From: Candidatus Parcubacteria bacterium
GTDB taxonomy: Bacteria > Patescibacteriota > Patescibacteriia > PEXW01
Length of the DNA: 56,129 bases
Reading direction: 5' to 3'
Assembly: GCA_003597955.1 (NCBI GenBank)
Contig: QZJU01000008.1
Span: 1 to 56,129 of the forward strand
Positions 7,332 through 17,479 of the stretch are shown here, one piece after another; position 1 is the first letter of the stretch; every line of letters starts with the position of its first letter. The notes under the pieces were generated by a model. It was not told the origin of the DNA. It ran no database searches and worked only from the letters and a program-made list of their open reading frames with translations. The position numbers and the translations under genes are program-made.

Positions 7332-8345
7332 GTGAAACCTAAGATTCGACGGGCAAAAAAACCAAAGAAAATTTTTAAAGGCGCGGCCCTGCTGGAGTCG
7401 GTTATTGCCATTGGCGTCATCATGACCGGCGTAGTCGGTTCTTTGGTTCTGATCAACACCACCATCAAACTTGGCCGGACCAACCAAGACCGGATTATTG
7501 CCCAAAATCTGGCTCGGGAAGGAATTGAGCTGGCATATGGTTTACGAAACTCCGCGACTTTGGTCCACACTGAAGATTCTACAGTTTCCTGGGATTCGTA
7601 TTTGTATAAGTTTACATTGAAATCGGGAAGCTACGACACTTTGTATGATTTAGGCACTGGCAATTATGATGCTGGAACTTGCGTCACCATTGCCGGCGGT
7701 GATGCCATTTTGGATATGTGTGACATTCAGGTTTTGTTATTACATTTATACGAAGGCGGCCCATTGCCTTCGATGTGTAACACCATTCCCAATGGCGGTA
7801 GCAATCCTTCCCCGGACGCCAATGGTTGTGATTTTAACAACGACGGCGTAACCGGAATTTTGGATGTGACATTCATGATCTCCTCATTTTATAAAGAATC
7901 ATACCAGTTTTCCGCTGGCTATCCTGTTTTGTCGACAAAATTTCAGCCCAACGCACAGCTAGTTTTTTATGATGTTCGTGACGGTGAGACTATAAATTTA
8001 AGTCAGATGTGGGACGATGCTCGCAGTCGGATACAGGTAAATAACGGCGCCTACGTGCAGAATGTGACCGAAGCCGGTAATACGCCGACCAAATTTTATC
8101 GAACCGTTATTATGCAGGAAGTATGCCGGGGCACTCAAAGCGGAAGCGAAGAGGCCGTTTTGGTGCCAACAGATTCAGTCTTAAATTGCTATGATTATGT
8201 GAAGGCGCAAGGTTGGTCAGATGCTGACGCTGGCACAATAAAAAAAGTTGGGGTTTTGGCTAATTCCGAAGTCCGTTGGCCAAGCCCAACCAGCGGGACT
8301 AAAGTTTTGTACCAAGAATATATTTATGACTGGCTTAACTTCTAA
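7332..8345 (+). CDS. PilV-like minor prepilin with dockerin-like insert
   Basis: 337 residues, GTG start at 7332, 12 bp after the previous gene and without a repeat leader. A basic leader ends KG, cleavage before AALLESVIAIGVIMTGVVG with Glu5; the segment NQDRIIAQNLAREGIELAYGLRN is typical of PilV/GspI-type minor pilins. Around residues 115-200 there are two Ca-binding, dockerin-like duplicates: GDAILDMCDIQVLLLHLYEG and DFNNDGVTGILDVTFMISSF, the latter with the D-x-N-x-D-G loop. Dockerins bind cohesins or stabilise folds with calcium. Confidence 0.85.
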   Translation: MKPKIRRAKKPKKIFKGAALLESVIAIGVIMTGVVGSLVLINTTIKLGRTNQDRIIAQNLAREGIELAYGLRNSATLVHTEDSTVSWDSYLYKFTLKSGSYDTLYDLGTGNYDAGTCVTIAGGDAILDMCDIQVLLLHLYEGGPLPSMCNTIPNGGSNPSPDANGCDFNNDGVTGILDVTFMISSFYKESYQFSAGYPVLSTKFQPNAQLVFYDVRDGETINLSQMWDDARSRIQVNNGAYVQNVTEAGNTPTKFYRTVIMQEVCRGTQSGSEEAVLVPTDSVLNCYDYVKAQGWSDADAGTIKKVGVLANSEVRWPSPTSGTKVLYQEYIYDWLNF

Positions 8346-8445
8346 CCCCGCACCACTTTTCATTAACAACCTTAATATTTGACCATGGATTTTCACCCGA
8401 AAAAATTCCCGACTCAAAAAGAAAACCCTTTGTTGAAAAAGGTGG
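8346..8445 (+). repeat. Leader-cassette repeat, copy 6 (truncated right end)
   Basis: Begins directly after the TAA of the preceding gene with CCCCGCACCACTTTTCA (8346-8362) and is type I inside, nearly identical to copy 7. Its right end is broken (TGAAAAAGGTGG) and runs into the left end of copy 7, giving a tandem pair. Its leader frame is therefore not joined to a pilin. Confidence 0.85.
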
Positions 8446-8449
8446 TTTA

Positions 8450-8554
8450 CCCCGCACCACTTTTCATTAACAACCTTAATATTTGACCATGGATTTTCAC
8501 CCGAAAAAATTCCCGACTCAAAAAGAAAACCCTTTGTTGAAAAGTGGTGCGGGG
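8450..8554 (+). repeat. Leader-cassette repeat, copy 7 (type I)
   Basis: 105 bp, CCCCGCACCACTTTTCA (8450-8466) to TGAAAAGTGGTGCGGGG (8538-8554). ATG 8489 gives 22 codons ending at 8554. Tandem with copy 6; the two are almost identical over about 90 bp, so the duplication is recent. Confidence 0.9.
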
Positions 8555-9322
8555 TTTACTCTTATTGAAGTCATCGTGGCTACTGCCGTTTTTTCTATGG
8601 CCATGGTTTTGGCCACCACAGTTTTCGTGGTTTTCCTGCAACAGCAAAGGCGCACAATCAATCAGCAGGAAATGCAGAATGACGCCCGGGCCGTGATGGA
8701 GGAAATCGCGCAAAAACTGCGAGAAGGCGTAGCTGACTATGCTTATTACGCCACGAATTTTAACCTAGCACCCCAAAAGCTTTTAAGCAGTTTGAACGGT
8801 TCGAATGATGAGTGTTTGGTGATTCGCGATGCGCTTAACGAGCAATATTTTTATCGCTTGGCAGGAGGCAAGATTCAGAAGTTTTCTACTTCGACGCCGG
8901 GCACTACTGCCTGCAGCACGATTGCCAACTGGTCGGATATTACACCCGCCTCTTTGACGGTTGAGGCATTTTCAATTTTTATTTCCCCTTCCCAAGATCC
9001 CTTTCAGGGCAAATCTTATAAGGCCTGCGGCAAGCCAGGTGACTTTTTGGATCCGCCGGATAACGACAAGTGTACAGATTGGGGAACTTTTTGCACCGTT
9101 GACGGAAACACCTGTGAATACCAAAAATTAACCAATAGCATTTTGACCTGCTATTGCACGCCCCAAAGGTTCGGCAATGTCGTTCCTTTGCATCCCAAAG
9201 TCACCATAAGCCTGAAAGTTTCCAGAGTTGCGGGTCAATTGACTTTAAGCGAAACTTACCAAACTACGATTACTAGCCGGATTTTCAAGAATTTCGATAA
9301 ATTAAACCGGTATGCGCCGTAA
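8489..9322 (+). CDS. PilW-like minor prepilin (leader from repeat copy 7)
   Basis: 277 residues from ATG 8489 (TTG at 8483 also in frame). Repeat-encoded leader, then G|FTLIEVIVATAVFSMAMVLA with Glu5, and a helix QQQRRTINQQEMQNDARAVMEEIAQKLREG typical of PilW/GspJ-type subunits. C-terminal half contains six or more Cys. The 3' end overlaps the next gene by 11 bp, suggesting translational coupling. Order PilV-like, PilW-like, PilX-like matches minor pilin operons that build the pilus tip. Confidence 0.87.
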   Translation: MDFHPKKFPTQKENPLLKSGAGFTLIEVIVATAVFSMAMVLATTVFVVFLQQQRRTINQQEMQNDARAVMEEIAQKLREGVADYAYYATNFNLAPQKLLSSLNGSNDECLVIRDALNEQYFYRLAGGKIQKFSTSTPGTTACSTIANWSDITPASLTVEAFSIFISPSQDPFQGKSYKACGKPGDFLDPPDNDKCTDWGTFCTVDGNTCEYQKLTNSILTCYCTPQRFGNVVPLHPKVTISLKVSRVAGQLTLSETYQTTITSRIFKNFDKLNRYAP

Positions 9323-10583
9323 ATTCGCAAGAAACAAAAAATTTTTTAAAAGCCCAAACGGCGTGTCTTTGCTGGCGGCCTTATTGGTGATGTCGGTTGT
9401 CGTGGCTATCGGCATTACCGTCAGCACAATCGTGGTTTTTCAGGTTAAGGTCAATGCTGTGGTTTTTCAAGGCCATCAAAATTACTACATTGCGGAATCA
9501 GGCATTGAGCACGCTTTGAACGTCTTAAAAGAGAAAAAATCCGGGACGCTGGCCGCGGGTTTAACCGCGATCCAGACGGCAAATCCGTTCCCTGCCGGCA
9601 TTCCGGGCCAGGCGGATTTAACGCAAAGCATTGGTATAGCCGGCGGCGCGACCGTACCCACAGAATTAAAAGAAAATTCCAGCGTTTACATTGAGCTCTA
9701 TAATGTCGACGCCAGCATAACCCCAATTGCGCCGCAAACCCCAATCCTGTGCGTTTACGGTACAGGCAGTGGCGATGAAGTTTTGGAAGTGTCATGGGTT
9801 GCCTGGTCAGAAAGTTTGGAGATTTCCAATCCGCAAAAAACTCTGATTTCTCACACGAATTTCAGTCAAACAGCAAGTTGCGATGGGGGCGCCCATGATG
9901 GGCAGACTATAGACCTGACCAATTTTTTTCCGGCTTTTACACCAAGCGGTCAATTAGCCGGGTTCCGCATTAGGATTTCGGCCATTAAGCCCACTGCCAG
10001 TAGTCCCGGCGACGGTGCTGGCGATGTCAGTAATTTTGAGGTTTACACCAATCCTTCGAATTTAAGCACACAAATTCAAGTAAAGTCAGTCAGTAATACT
10101 GGCGGGCAAACCCAGGCTTTGATTGCGACTTTTCCGTGGTCAGAGCCGATTTCTTCATTTTTCGACTTCGTGATATTCAGTGGTGAAACTTTGAGAAAGG
10201 AAGTACCGGTTTCCATTGGTCAGAATGTTAAGAAATTCGGGCCATTTATCGTACAGGCCGGAACCAACGCCATTCCCGCAACCCCGTCAGACCCATTTGT
10301 CGGCTGTGATGCCAATCCTTGTGATTACTACATCAGACTTTTAAGCACTGGCACGCCCAGTCCATGGGGGACATTTCAAGTTACCACTTCGGGGCTAGGC
10401 ACGAACACAGTGATTGCAACCTCAAGTATCGCCAGCTGCATTTTACGCAATTCTTATACTTTTAGCGCGACCAGCGCTACCATAACTTTTCCAAGCCCTC
10501 TCCCGCCCTCGCTTTTCCAATACGAATTACTGTCAGAACCAACTTTTCGGGATACTAACGAAACTTATTGCCCGGGTAATTGA
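9312..10583 (+). CDS. PilX-like minor pilin
   Basis: 423 residues. A basic leader MRRKFARNKKFFKSPNG precedes VSLLAALLVMSVVVAIGITV, with Ala rather than Glu at +5; the motif HQNYYIAESGIEHALNVLKE is diagnostic of PilX/GspK-type proteins. The long Thr/Ser/Pro-rich C-terminal domain (~residues 100-420) is predicted extracellular beta-sandwich-like; GFRIRISAIKP and similar text suggest a jelly-roll fold, but I do not recognise a named domain. Last gene of the pilin cluster, convergent with the phosphatase. Confidence 0.82.
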   Translation: MRRKFARNKKFFKSPNGVSLLAALLVMSVVVAIGITVSTIVVFQVKVNAVVFQGHQNYYIAESGIEHALNVLKEKKSGTLAAGLTAIQTANPFPAGIPGQADLTQSIGIAGGATVPTELKENSSVYIELYNVDASITPIAPQTPILCVYGTGSGDEVLEVSWVAWSESLEISNPQKTLISHTNFSQTASCDGGAHDGQTIDLTNFFPAFTPSGQLAGFRIRISAIKPTASSPGDGAGDVSNFEVYTNPSNLSTQIQVKSVSNTGGQTQALIATFPWSEPISSFFDFVIFSGETLRKEVPVSIGQNVKKFGPFIVQAGTNAIPATPSDPFVGCDANPCDYYIRLLSTGTPSPWGTFQVTTSGLGTNTVIATSSIASCILRNSYTFSATSATITFPSPLPPSLFQYELLSEPTFRDTNETYCPGN

Positions 10584-10613
10584 CCAGCAATTAACTAACT
10601 AATCGTCAGCACG

Positions 10614-11522
10614 CTAGCGGGCTGGCACAACCCGGGTTTTTATTTTTTGTTTTTCCACTTCGACTTTGACAAAGTGGTATTTGGCTTTGAAAATTCCGCC
10701 CAAAGCGCTTTGGGGCGGCTGGCCGCCACCGCCCGAAACCATCACCGGCACGCTTTTTAGGGTTTGGCCTTCGGCGTTTTTTTGAAGCGGCATTAAATAA
10801 TCTGCAGACGAATGGATGTGCCCGGTAAAAATTTGATCGGGCGGATATTTCCTCAAGATCTCGATAAATTTTTCATTGCTTTTTCGGGAAGCCATGGTTT
10901 CATCGTCGCCCACAATCTCGGCCAGGGGATAATTAAACGGCCGGTGGTAGGCGATCACCGTCAGTTGGTCGACGGCGGCGCGTTTCTGTAGATTGACCAA
11001 GTCATTTTCCAGCCAAGCCAATTCTTCTTCTGGAAAACCGACTTTTCGGTCTGCGTTATCCAATAAAACCAGGTGCAGATTTTCAATATCGAGCGATTGC
11101 CATTTTTGGCCAAAATTCTTCACCCAAATTCCGCGCGCCGGATCGGCTTTGATGTCGTGATTGCCGGGCACGAAATAAACCGGGATTTGCAAATTCATTT
11201 CCTGGTGAAGTTTTAAAAGTTCGTCGATTTCCGCCTGGGAACCCGTGGCCGTGGCGTCGCCCAAATTAATTAAAAATTTTATTTCCGAATCCGCAGCGAT
11301 TTGGGAAATTAGATCTCGGTAAATTTCATTATCACCCTCATTATCACCAATCACCGCGAAGCTGGTTTTCGAAGAAACCAAAGTTTTTAAAGGGTTAAGG
11401 TTGGTTAAAACCTCGAGATTCGAAGTGACCGGCTGCCACAAAAACCCCAGCGCGATTACGCCGGCGCAAGCGATCAACCCCAACAAAGAAATGCGGTATA
11501 CTGATTTCATAGTATTGTTCAA
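10614..11522 (-). CDS. Membrane-anchored calcineurin-like metallophosphoesterase
   Basis: 302 residues (start 11522, alternative Met at 11510). Residues ~9-27 form one N-terminal membrane anchor. Metal-binding motifs in order: GDNEGDNE (~58), LGDAT (~87), GNHD (~121), AYHRP (~190), GHIHS (~235). This is the metallophos superfamily fold, probably facing outwards. The substrate cannot be told from sequence. It is convergent to the pilin operon, 30 bp away. Confidence 0.87.
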   Translation of the reverse strand: MNNTMKSVYRISLLGLIACAGVIALGFLWQPVTSNLEVLTNLNPLKTLVSSKTSFAVIGDNEGDNEIYRDLISQIAADSEIKFLINLGDATATGSQAEIDELLKLHQEMNLQIPVYFVPGNHDIKADPARGIWVKNFGQKWQSLDIENLHLVLLDNADRKVGFPEEELAWLENDLVNLQKRAAVDQLTVIAYHRPFNYPLAEIVGDDETMASRKSNEKFIEILRKYPPDQIFTGHIHSSADYLMPLQKNAEGQTLKSVPVMVSGGGGQPPQSALGGIFKAKYHFVKVEVEKQKIKTRVVPAR

Positions 11523-11602
11523 GCATACAAGAAATTTAGAAACCTTTCCATTTTTGTTAATAAGTCGTTTTTCTCACAAAAAAATTAGGCAGGTCGATAA
11601 AG

Positions 11603-11829
11603 TAGGTGAGCAAGCTCACCACCTACGCGCTCATTTCTGCAATCGGAGGATACTTTGGACAGGTTGCCTGCAAACTGTTGTGTGAATAAAGATTGGCGAG
11701 CAACCTGCTCGCCAAGCCGGCATGGCAGGCGGAGCTCGCCACCTACCAACTAAACAACACAGAGCACAAACTCTATTTTTTAACATGGTATATTATTAAC
11801 AGCGTAGGTGCAGAGCTTGCTCTGCTGGG
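11603..11829. repeat. REP-like palindromes upstream of RAYT
   Basis: Three hairpins: GTAGGTGAGC...GCTCACCACCTAC (11603-11627); a longer one 11694-11746 with GGCGAGC...GCTCGCC and an inner GCCGGCATGGC; and GTAGGTGCAGAGC...GCTCTGC (11804-11829). They share the flank GTAGGTG/CACCTAC. Such REP hairpins are typical substrates of the linked RAYT transposase. They occupy most of the 327-bp gene-free stretch before it. Confidence 0.75.
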
Positions 11830-11849
11830 ACTATAACTAAGATAAATTA

Positions 11850-12290
11850 ATGCCATTTAAAAAGTCAATTCGATTAACAAGTTTTGATTATTCGTCTGAC
11901 GGAGCGTATTTTGTGACCATATGTACTTTTCAAAAATCCAAATTCATTATTCCGGCATACGAAATAATTTTGAAACGTGAGTTAAGGGAATTAGAAATAC
12001 GTTTTCGAGGCGTAAAAATAGATTTTTTTGTTTTTATGCCAACTCATTGCCATATCATATTTGTTTTTCGCAACGCTGAAGTCGATTTGCCAAAAGTTAT
12101 TCAGGCATTTAAATCAATAACAACCTTAAAATTAAAGAAAGCTGGATTCCACGGCAGTTATTTTTGGCAGAAGAATTATTATGAACATGTAGTTAGGGAC
12201 GAAGAAGCTTTGTATAGAATCAGGGAATATATTAAATTAAATCCTGAAAGCGAAAGACTGTTAAATTTTAGCCAGTCAAAACACGATTAG
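11850..12290 (+). CDS. REP-associated tyrosine transposase (RAYT, Y1 HUH family)
   Basis: 146 residues. YFVTICTF near the start, the HUH pair in FMPTHCHIIF (His66, His68), and the catalytic Tyr region FWQKNYYEHVVRDEEAL (Tyr110/111) define a Y1_Tnp/RAYT protein of usual size. RAYTs nick single-stranded hairpin DNA at REP sequences. REP-like palindromes flank it on both sides. The gene is AT-rich relative to its neighbours, consistent with mobility. Confidence 0.92.
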   Translation: MPFKKSIRLTSFDYSSDGAYFVTICTFQKSKFIIPAYEIILKRELRELEIRFRGVKIDFFVFMPTHCHIIFVFRNAEVDLPKVIQAFKSITTLKLKKAGFHGSYFWQKNYYEHVVRDEEALYRIREYIKLNPESERLLNFSQSKHD

Positions 12291-12292
12291 GT

Positions 12293-12470
12293 CAGCAACC
12301 TGCCCGCCAAGCCGGCATGGCAGGCGGGGCTGGCCACCTACTCATTAAACAACACAGGGCACAGACTAGATTTTGAACACGGCATATATAAAATTCAGTA
12401 GGTGCAGAGCTTGCTCTGCCAGCCCTATTAAGTAATAGTTTTAGACAGGCGAGCGAGCTGGCCACCTACC
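12293..12470. repeat. REP-like palindromes downstream of RAYT
   Basis: 12293-12341 is a close copy of the 11694-11746 hairpin (shared GCCGGCATGGCAGGCGG); 12398-12427 copies GTAGGTGCAGAGCTTGCTCTGC; 12448-12470 has GGCGAGCGAGCTGGCCACCTACC. Together with the upstream set they bracket the RAYT gene. Nothing else is seen before ligA. Confidence 0.75.
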
Positions 12471-12530
12471 CAAATTAAACAGCAAAGGTTAGTTGCTCTG
12501 CTAACTGTTGCGTGAAAAAAAGAAATATAA

Positions 12531-14552
<2,022 letters not shown>

Positions 14553-14564
14553 TATACTTAGCAT

Positions 14565-14846
14565 ATGCAACTGAATGAAAAAGACATTGCGCACCTGGCC
14601 AAGCTGGCGCGATTACATCTGGACGCCACAACTCAAAAAAGGTTTGCCGAACAGCTAACCCGGGTTATTGAATATGTGGAAATAATCAGTCAAGAAAAAA
14701 TCCCAGCCCAAGCTGAATATGAATCGGGCGCCGTGGACCCTCTAAATTTCCGACCTGACGAGAAAAAAGATTTTAAGGCAGAGGAACTAAAAAACCTGCC
14801 AGCTAAAAAATCCGGAGACTATATCGTTTCCCCGCCTTTAACCTAA
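14565..14846 (+). CDS. gatC: Asp/Glu-tRNA amidotransferase subunit C
   Basis: 93 residues, the usual GatC length. Begins MQLNEKDIAHLAKLARLHLD, the conserved N-terminal helix, and ends near DYIVSPPLT. GatC tethers GatA and GatB in the GatCAB complex that converts Glu-tRNA(Gln) or Asp-tRNA(Asn) to the amidated forms. gatA starts 4 bp after its stop; gatB is not in the window. Confidence 0.95.
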   Translation: MQLNEKDIAHLAKLARLHLDATTQKRFAEQLTRVIEYVEIISQEKIPAQAEYESGAVDPLNFRPDEKKDFKAEELKNLPAKKSGDYIVSPPLT

Positions 14847-14850
14847 GACT

Positions 14851-16314
14851 ATGGATGTCAGGCTTTTGAACATTTCCGCCCTTCACCAAGCTTACGTCTC
14901 GGGGGATTTATCAGTTGAAGCGGTTGTCAGCGCGTATTTGGATGTGATTACAAGAAAGGATGAAAAGCTCGGTGCATTTTTAGAAGTTTTTGGCAGTGCC
15001 GCCATAAAACGCGCCGAAGAACTGGATCAGCGCCTGCGAAACGGAGAAAAACCCAACGGGCTTTTTGGCGTGCCAGTGGCGTTAAAAGATAATTTGTGTC
15101 TGGCTGGTACAAAAACCACGGCGGCTTCTAAAATTTTGGCAAATTATGTTGCCCCTTACACCGCCACGGCTGTTGAAAAACTTTTAGCCTCAGGCGCCGT
15201 GGTTCTGGGCAAGACCAATATGGATGAATTTGCCATGGGTTCGTCCACGGAAAATTCGTCTTTTCAAAAAACGAAAAATCCCTGGGACACCCAAAGAGTG
15301 CCTGGCGGTTCTTCGGGCGGTTCGGCCGCAGCAGTTGCCAGCCTAGAAACTTTGGTAGCTTTGGGTTCGGACACGGGCGGTTCGATTCGGCAGCCAGCCA
15401 GTTTCTGCGGCGTGGTCGGTTTTAAACCGACTTACGGCCGAGTCTCCCGTCATGGTTTAATCGCCCTGGCTTCGTCTTTGGACCAAATCGGGCCTTTTGC
15501 CAGAAATGTTGAAGATGCTTTTCGGGTCTACGCAACAATTGCGGGTCCGGATCCTTACGACCCGACGACGGTGACAGCCCCGATTTTCGACGCCGAGACA
15601 TTGCAGAAAGGTTTTAAGAATTTAAAAGTCGGGATTTTGAAAGATGCGCAGATTGAGGGTATGGACGAAAGCGTCGCTAAAAACATAAAGGAAGCGATCC
15701 GGCTGATGAAAAACAGCGGCGTCGAGGTTGTGGAGCTCAGCATACCACGAGCGCGCTTGAGCCTGGCCGTGTATTACCTGATTGTCACCAGCGAAGTTTC
15801 TTCCAACTTGGCTCGTTATGACGGCATTCGGTATGGCTTAACCGAAAAATTCAAAGCCTCGGAAAATTTCCTGGATTTTACCACCCGCGTGCGCGCCAAA
15901 GGCTTTGGCGCGGAAACCCAGCGTCGGATTTTACTCGGAACTTTTACGCTTTCCAAAGGATATGCCGACCGCTATTATCGCCAGGCTTTGCAGCTCAAGA
16001 GTGTTATTACGCAAGACTTTGCCAAAGCCTTTAAAAATGTGGATGTAATTTTTGGACCGACGGCGCCGACCGTAGCCTTTAAGCTCGGCGAAAAATTCGA
16101 AGATCCTTTGACTATGTACTTATCGGACATTTTCACGGATCCGGCTAACATCGCAAATTTGCCGGCGGTCTCTCTGCCCATCGGCTTTGCCCACCAATTG
16201 CCGGTTGGTGGGCAGTTTATGGGCCCGAGCTTTCGGGAAGATTTGGTGTTTCAGGCCGCGGCAGCTTTCGAAAAAATTAGTGGCATAACCGATTTGATCG
16301 CCCCCGCAGCCTGA
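14851..16314 (+). CDS. gatA: Asp/Glu-tRNA amidotransferase subunit A
   Basis: 487 residues. The amidase-signature triad is intact: K79 in PVALKDNLC, S154 in PGGSSGGSAA and S178 in GSDTGGSIRQPASFCG. It hydrolyses glutamine to supply ammonia for transamidation on the tRNA. Cotranscribed with gatC. The lack of a GatD-type partner and the family match favour GatA over other amidases. Confidence 0.97.
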   Translation: MDVRLLNISALHQAYVSGDLSVEAVVSAYLDVITRKDEKLGAFLEVFGSAAIKRAEELDQRLRNGEKPNGLFGVPVALKDNLCLAGTKTTAASKILANYVAPYTATAVEKLLASGAVVLGKTNMDEFAMGSSTENSSFQKTKNPWDTQRVPGGSSGGSAAAVASLETLVALGSDTGGSIRQPASFCGVVGFKPTYGRVSRHGLIALASSLDQIGPFARNVEDAFRVYATIAGPDPYDPTTVTAPIFDAETLQKGFKNLKVGILKDAQIEGMDESVAKNIKEAIRLMKNSGVEVVELSIPRARLSLAVYYLIVTSEVSSNLARYDGIRYGLTEKFKASENFLDFTTRVRAKGFGAETQRRILLGTFTLSKGYADRYYRQALQLKSVITQDFAKAFKNVDVIFGPTAPTVAFKLGEKFEDPLTMYLSDIFTDPANIANLPAVSLPIGFAHQLPVGGQFMGPSFREDLVFQAAAAFEKISGITDLIAPAA

Positions 16315-16370
16315 TTTGCGCGAAATTCACAATTTTGATACTTTTTCATTATCCTTCTTAAGCAAAGTCT

Positions 16371-16748
16371 ATGCCTAAAACCAAAAAGGTTGTTGCGTTG
16401 ATCGAGGATGACGCCATGATCGCCGACATGTACAAGGCGAAATTTTCTAAAGCCGGTTTTGACATACAGAATGCCTTGGATGGCGCCACCGGCCTGGAAT
16501 TAATTAAAAGAGTCAAGCCGGATATCATCCTTTTGGATATCATTATGCCAAAACTTGATGGTTTTCAGGTTTTGCGGCAGTTGCGGGCTGAACCGGAATT
16601 CAAAAAGATCCCGGTCGTCATGCTGACGAATTTGGGCCAGGAAGAAGATGTGAAAAAGGGCCAAGAACTGGGCGCCACCGATTACTTCATCAAAACCAAC
16701 TTTACGCCCAGCGCAATTGTTGATAAAGTCAAATCCATTCTTAAATAA
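16371..16748 (+). CDS. Stand-alone receiver-domain response regulator
   Basis: 125 residues, a CheY-like receiver without an output domain. Acidic pocket E12/D13/D14, phosphorylation site D56 in ILLDIIMPKLDG, switch T86 and K108 in FIKTN are all present. In many CPR genomes such regulators accompany type IV pili, but no kinase is adjacent here; ndk follows 17 bp later. Confidence 0.92.
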   Translation: MPKTKKVVALIEDDAMIADMYKAKFSKAGFDIQNALDGATGLELIKRVKPDIILLDIIMPKLDGFQVLRQLRAEPEFKKIPVVMLTNLGQEEDVKKGQELGATDYFIKTNFTPSAIVDKVKSILK

Positions 16749-16765
16749 TTTTTTAAGCTTTGCAT

Positions 16766-17362
16766 ATGTCTACTTCTCATCCCCGCGAAGAGCGAACTCT
16801 AGTTTTAGTTAAGCCCGACGGCGTCAAACGCGGCCTTATTGGTGAAATTATCCACCGTTTGGAGCAAAGGAACCTTAAAATCATCGCCCTGAAAATGATC
16901 TGGGCGACCAAGCCGGAAATGGATAAGCATTACCCCAAAGACGAGGCGTGGATTACGCGCTTGGGCGAAAAAACCAAAAAAACCTACGATAAATATGGTT
17001 ATGATTTAAAAGGCGAACTCGGCTCCACCGATCTTTTTGAGATTGGAAAAATGGTCAGGAGCTGGCTAGTGGATTTTATGGTCAGCGGGCCAGTAGTAAA
17101 AATGGTGGTGCAGGGCGTACACGCGGTTGATATGGTCAGGAAAATTTCGGGTCAAACCATGCCTTCGCTGGCGGAAATGGGCACCATCCGCGGGGATTAT
17201 TCCGTGGATTCGGCCGCCGCTGCGAACAAGGAAAAACGAGCCGTGCATAACATTGTTCACGCTTCGGAAACGCCGGAAGAAGCCAAGCACGAAATTGACA
17301 ATTGGTTTACGCCGGAGGAAATTCACGCTTACAAACGCATGGAAGAAGACATTCAGTTCTAG
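16766..17362 (+). CDS. ndk: Nucleoside diphosphate kinase with extra insert
   Basis: 198 residues from ATG 16766 (an in-frame TTG at 16760 exists). The start RTLVLVKPDGVKRGLIGEI, SGPVVKMVVQG, GTIRGDYS and the active-site histidine in NIVHASETPEEA are typical. It is ~50 residues longer than standard Ndk, mainly because of a charged stretch after HYPKDEAW (about residues 55-95) before SWLVDFMVSGP. It equilibrates NTP pools from ATP. A terminator follows. Confidence 0.95.
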   Translation: MSTSHPREERTLVLVKPDGVKRGLIGEIIHRLEQRNLKIIALKMIWATKPEMDKHYPKDEAWITRLGEKTKKTYDKYGYDLKGELGSTDLFEIGKMVRSWLVDFMVSGPVVKMVVQGVHAVDMVRKISGQTMPSLAEMGTIRGDYSVDSAAAANKEKRAVHNIVHASETPEEAKHEIDNWFTPEEIHAYKRMEEDIQF

Positions 17363-17382
17363 GCATTTAAAAAACAGAACCT

Positions 17383-17414
17383 AAAACGCCGGTAAGCAAA
17401 CCCGGCGTTTTTTT
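17383..17414 (+). terminator. Rho-independent terminator after ndk
   Basis: AAACGCCGG pairs with CCGGCGTTT around an 8-9 nt loop, followed by a run of seven T. It ends the regulator-ndk transcript before the two-component operon. Confidence 0.9.
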
Positions 17415-17479
17415 GCTAAAAACCTGGCGATTTGGTATTTTCAGTTAGCTTTCAGCTTCAAAGTTGTATAGTGAAAAAT

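Noticed and set aside
3459-8554. CRISPR array
   Set aside because: The repeats are ~105 bp, unevenly spaced, contain coding frames and have inverted ends; no cas genes are present.
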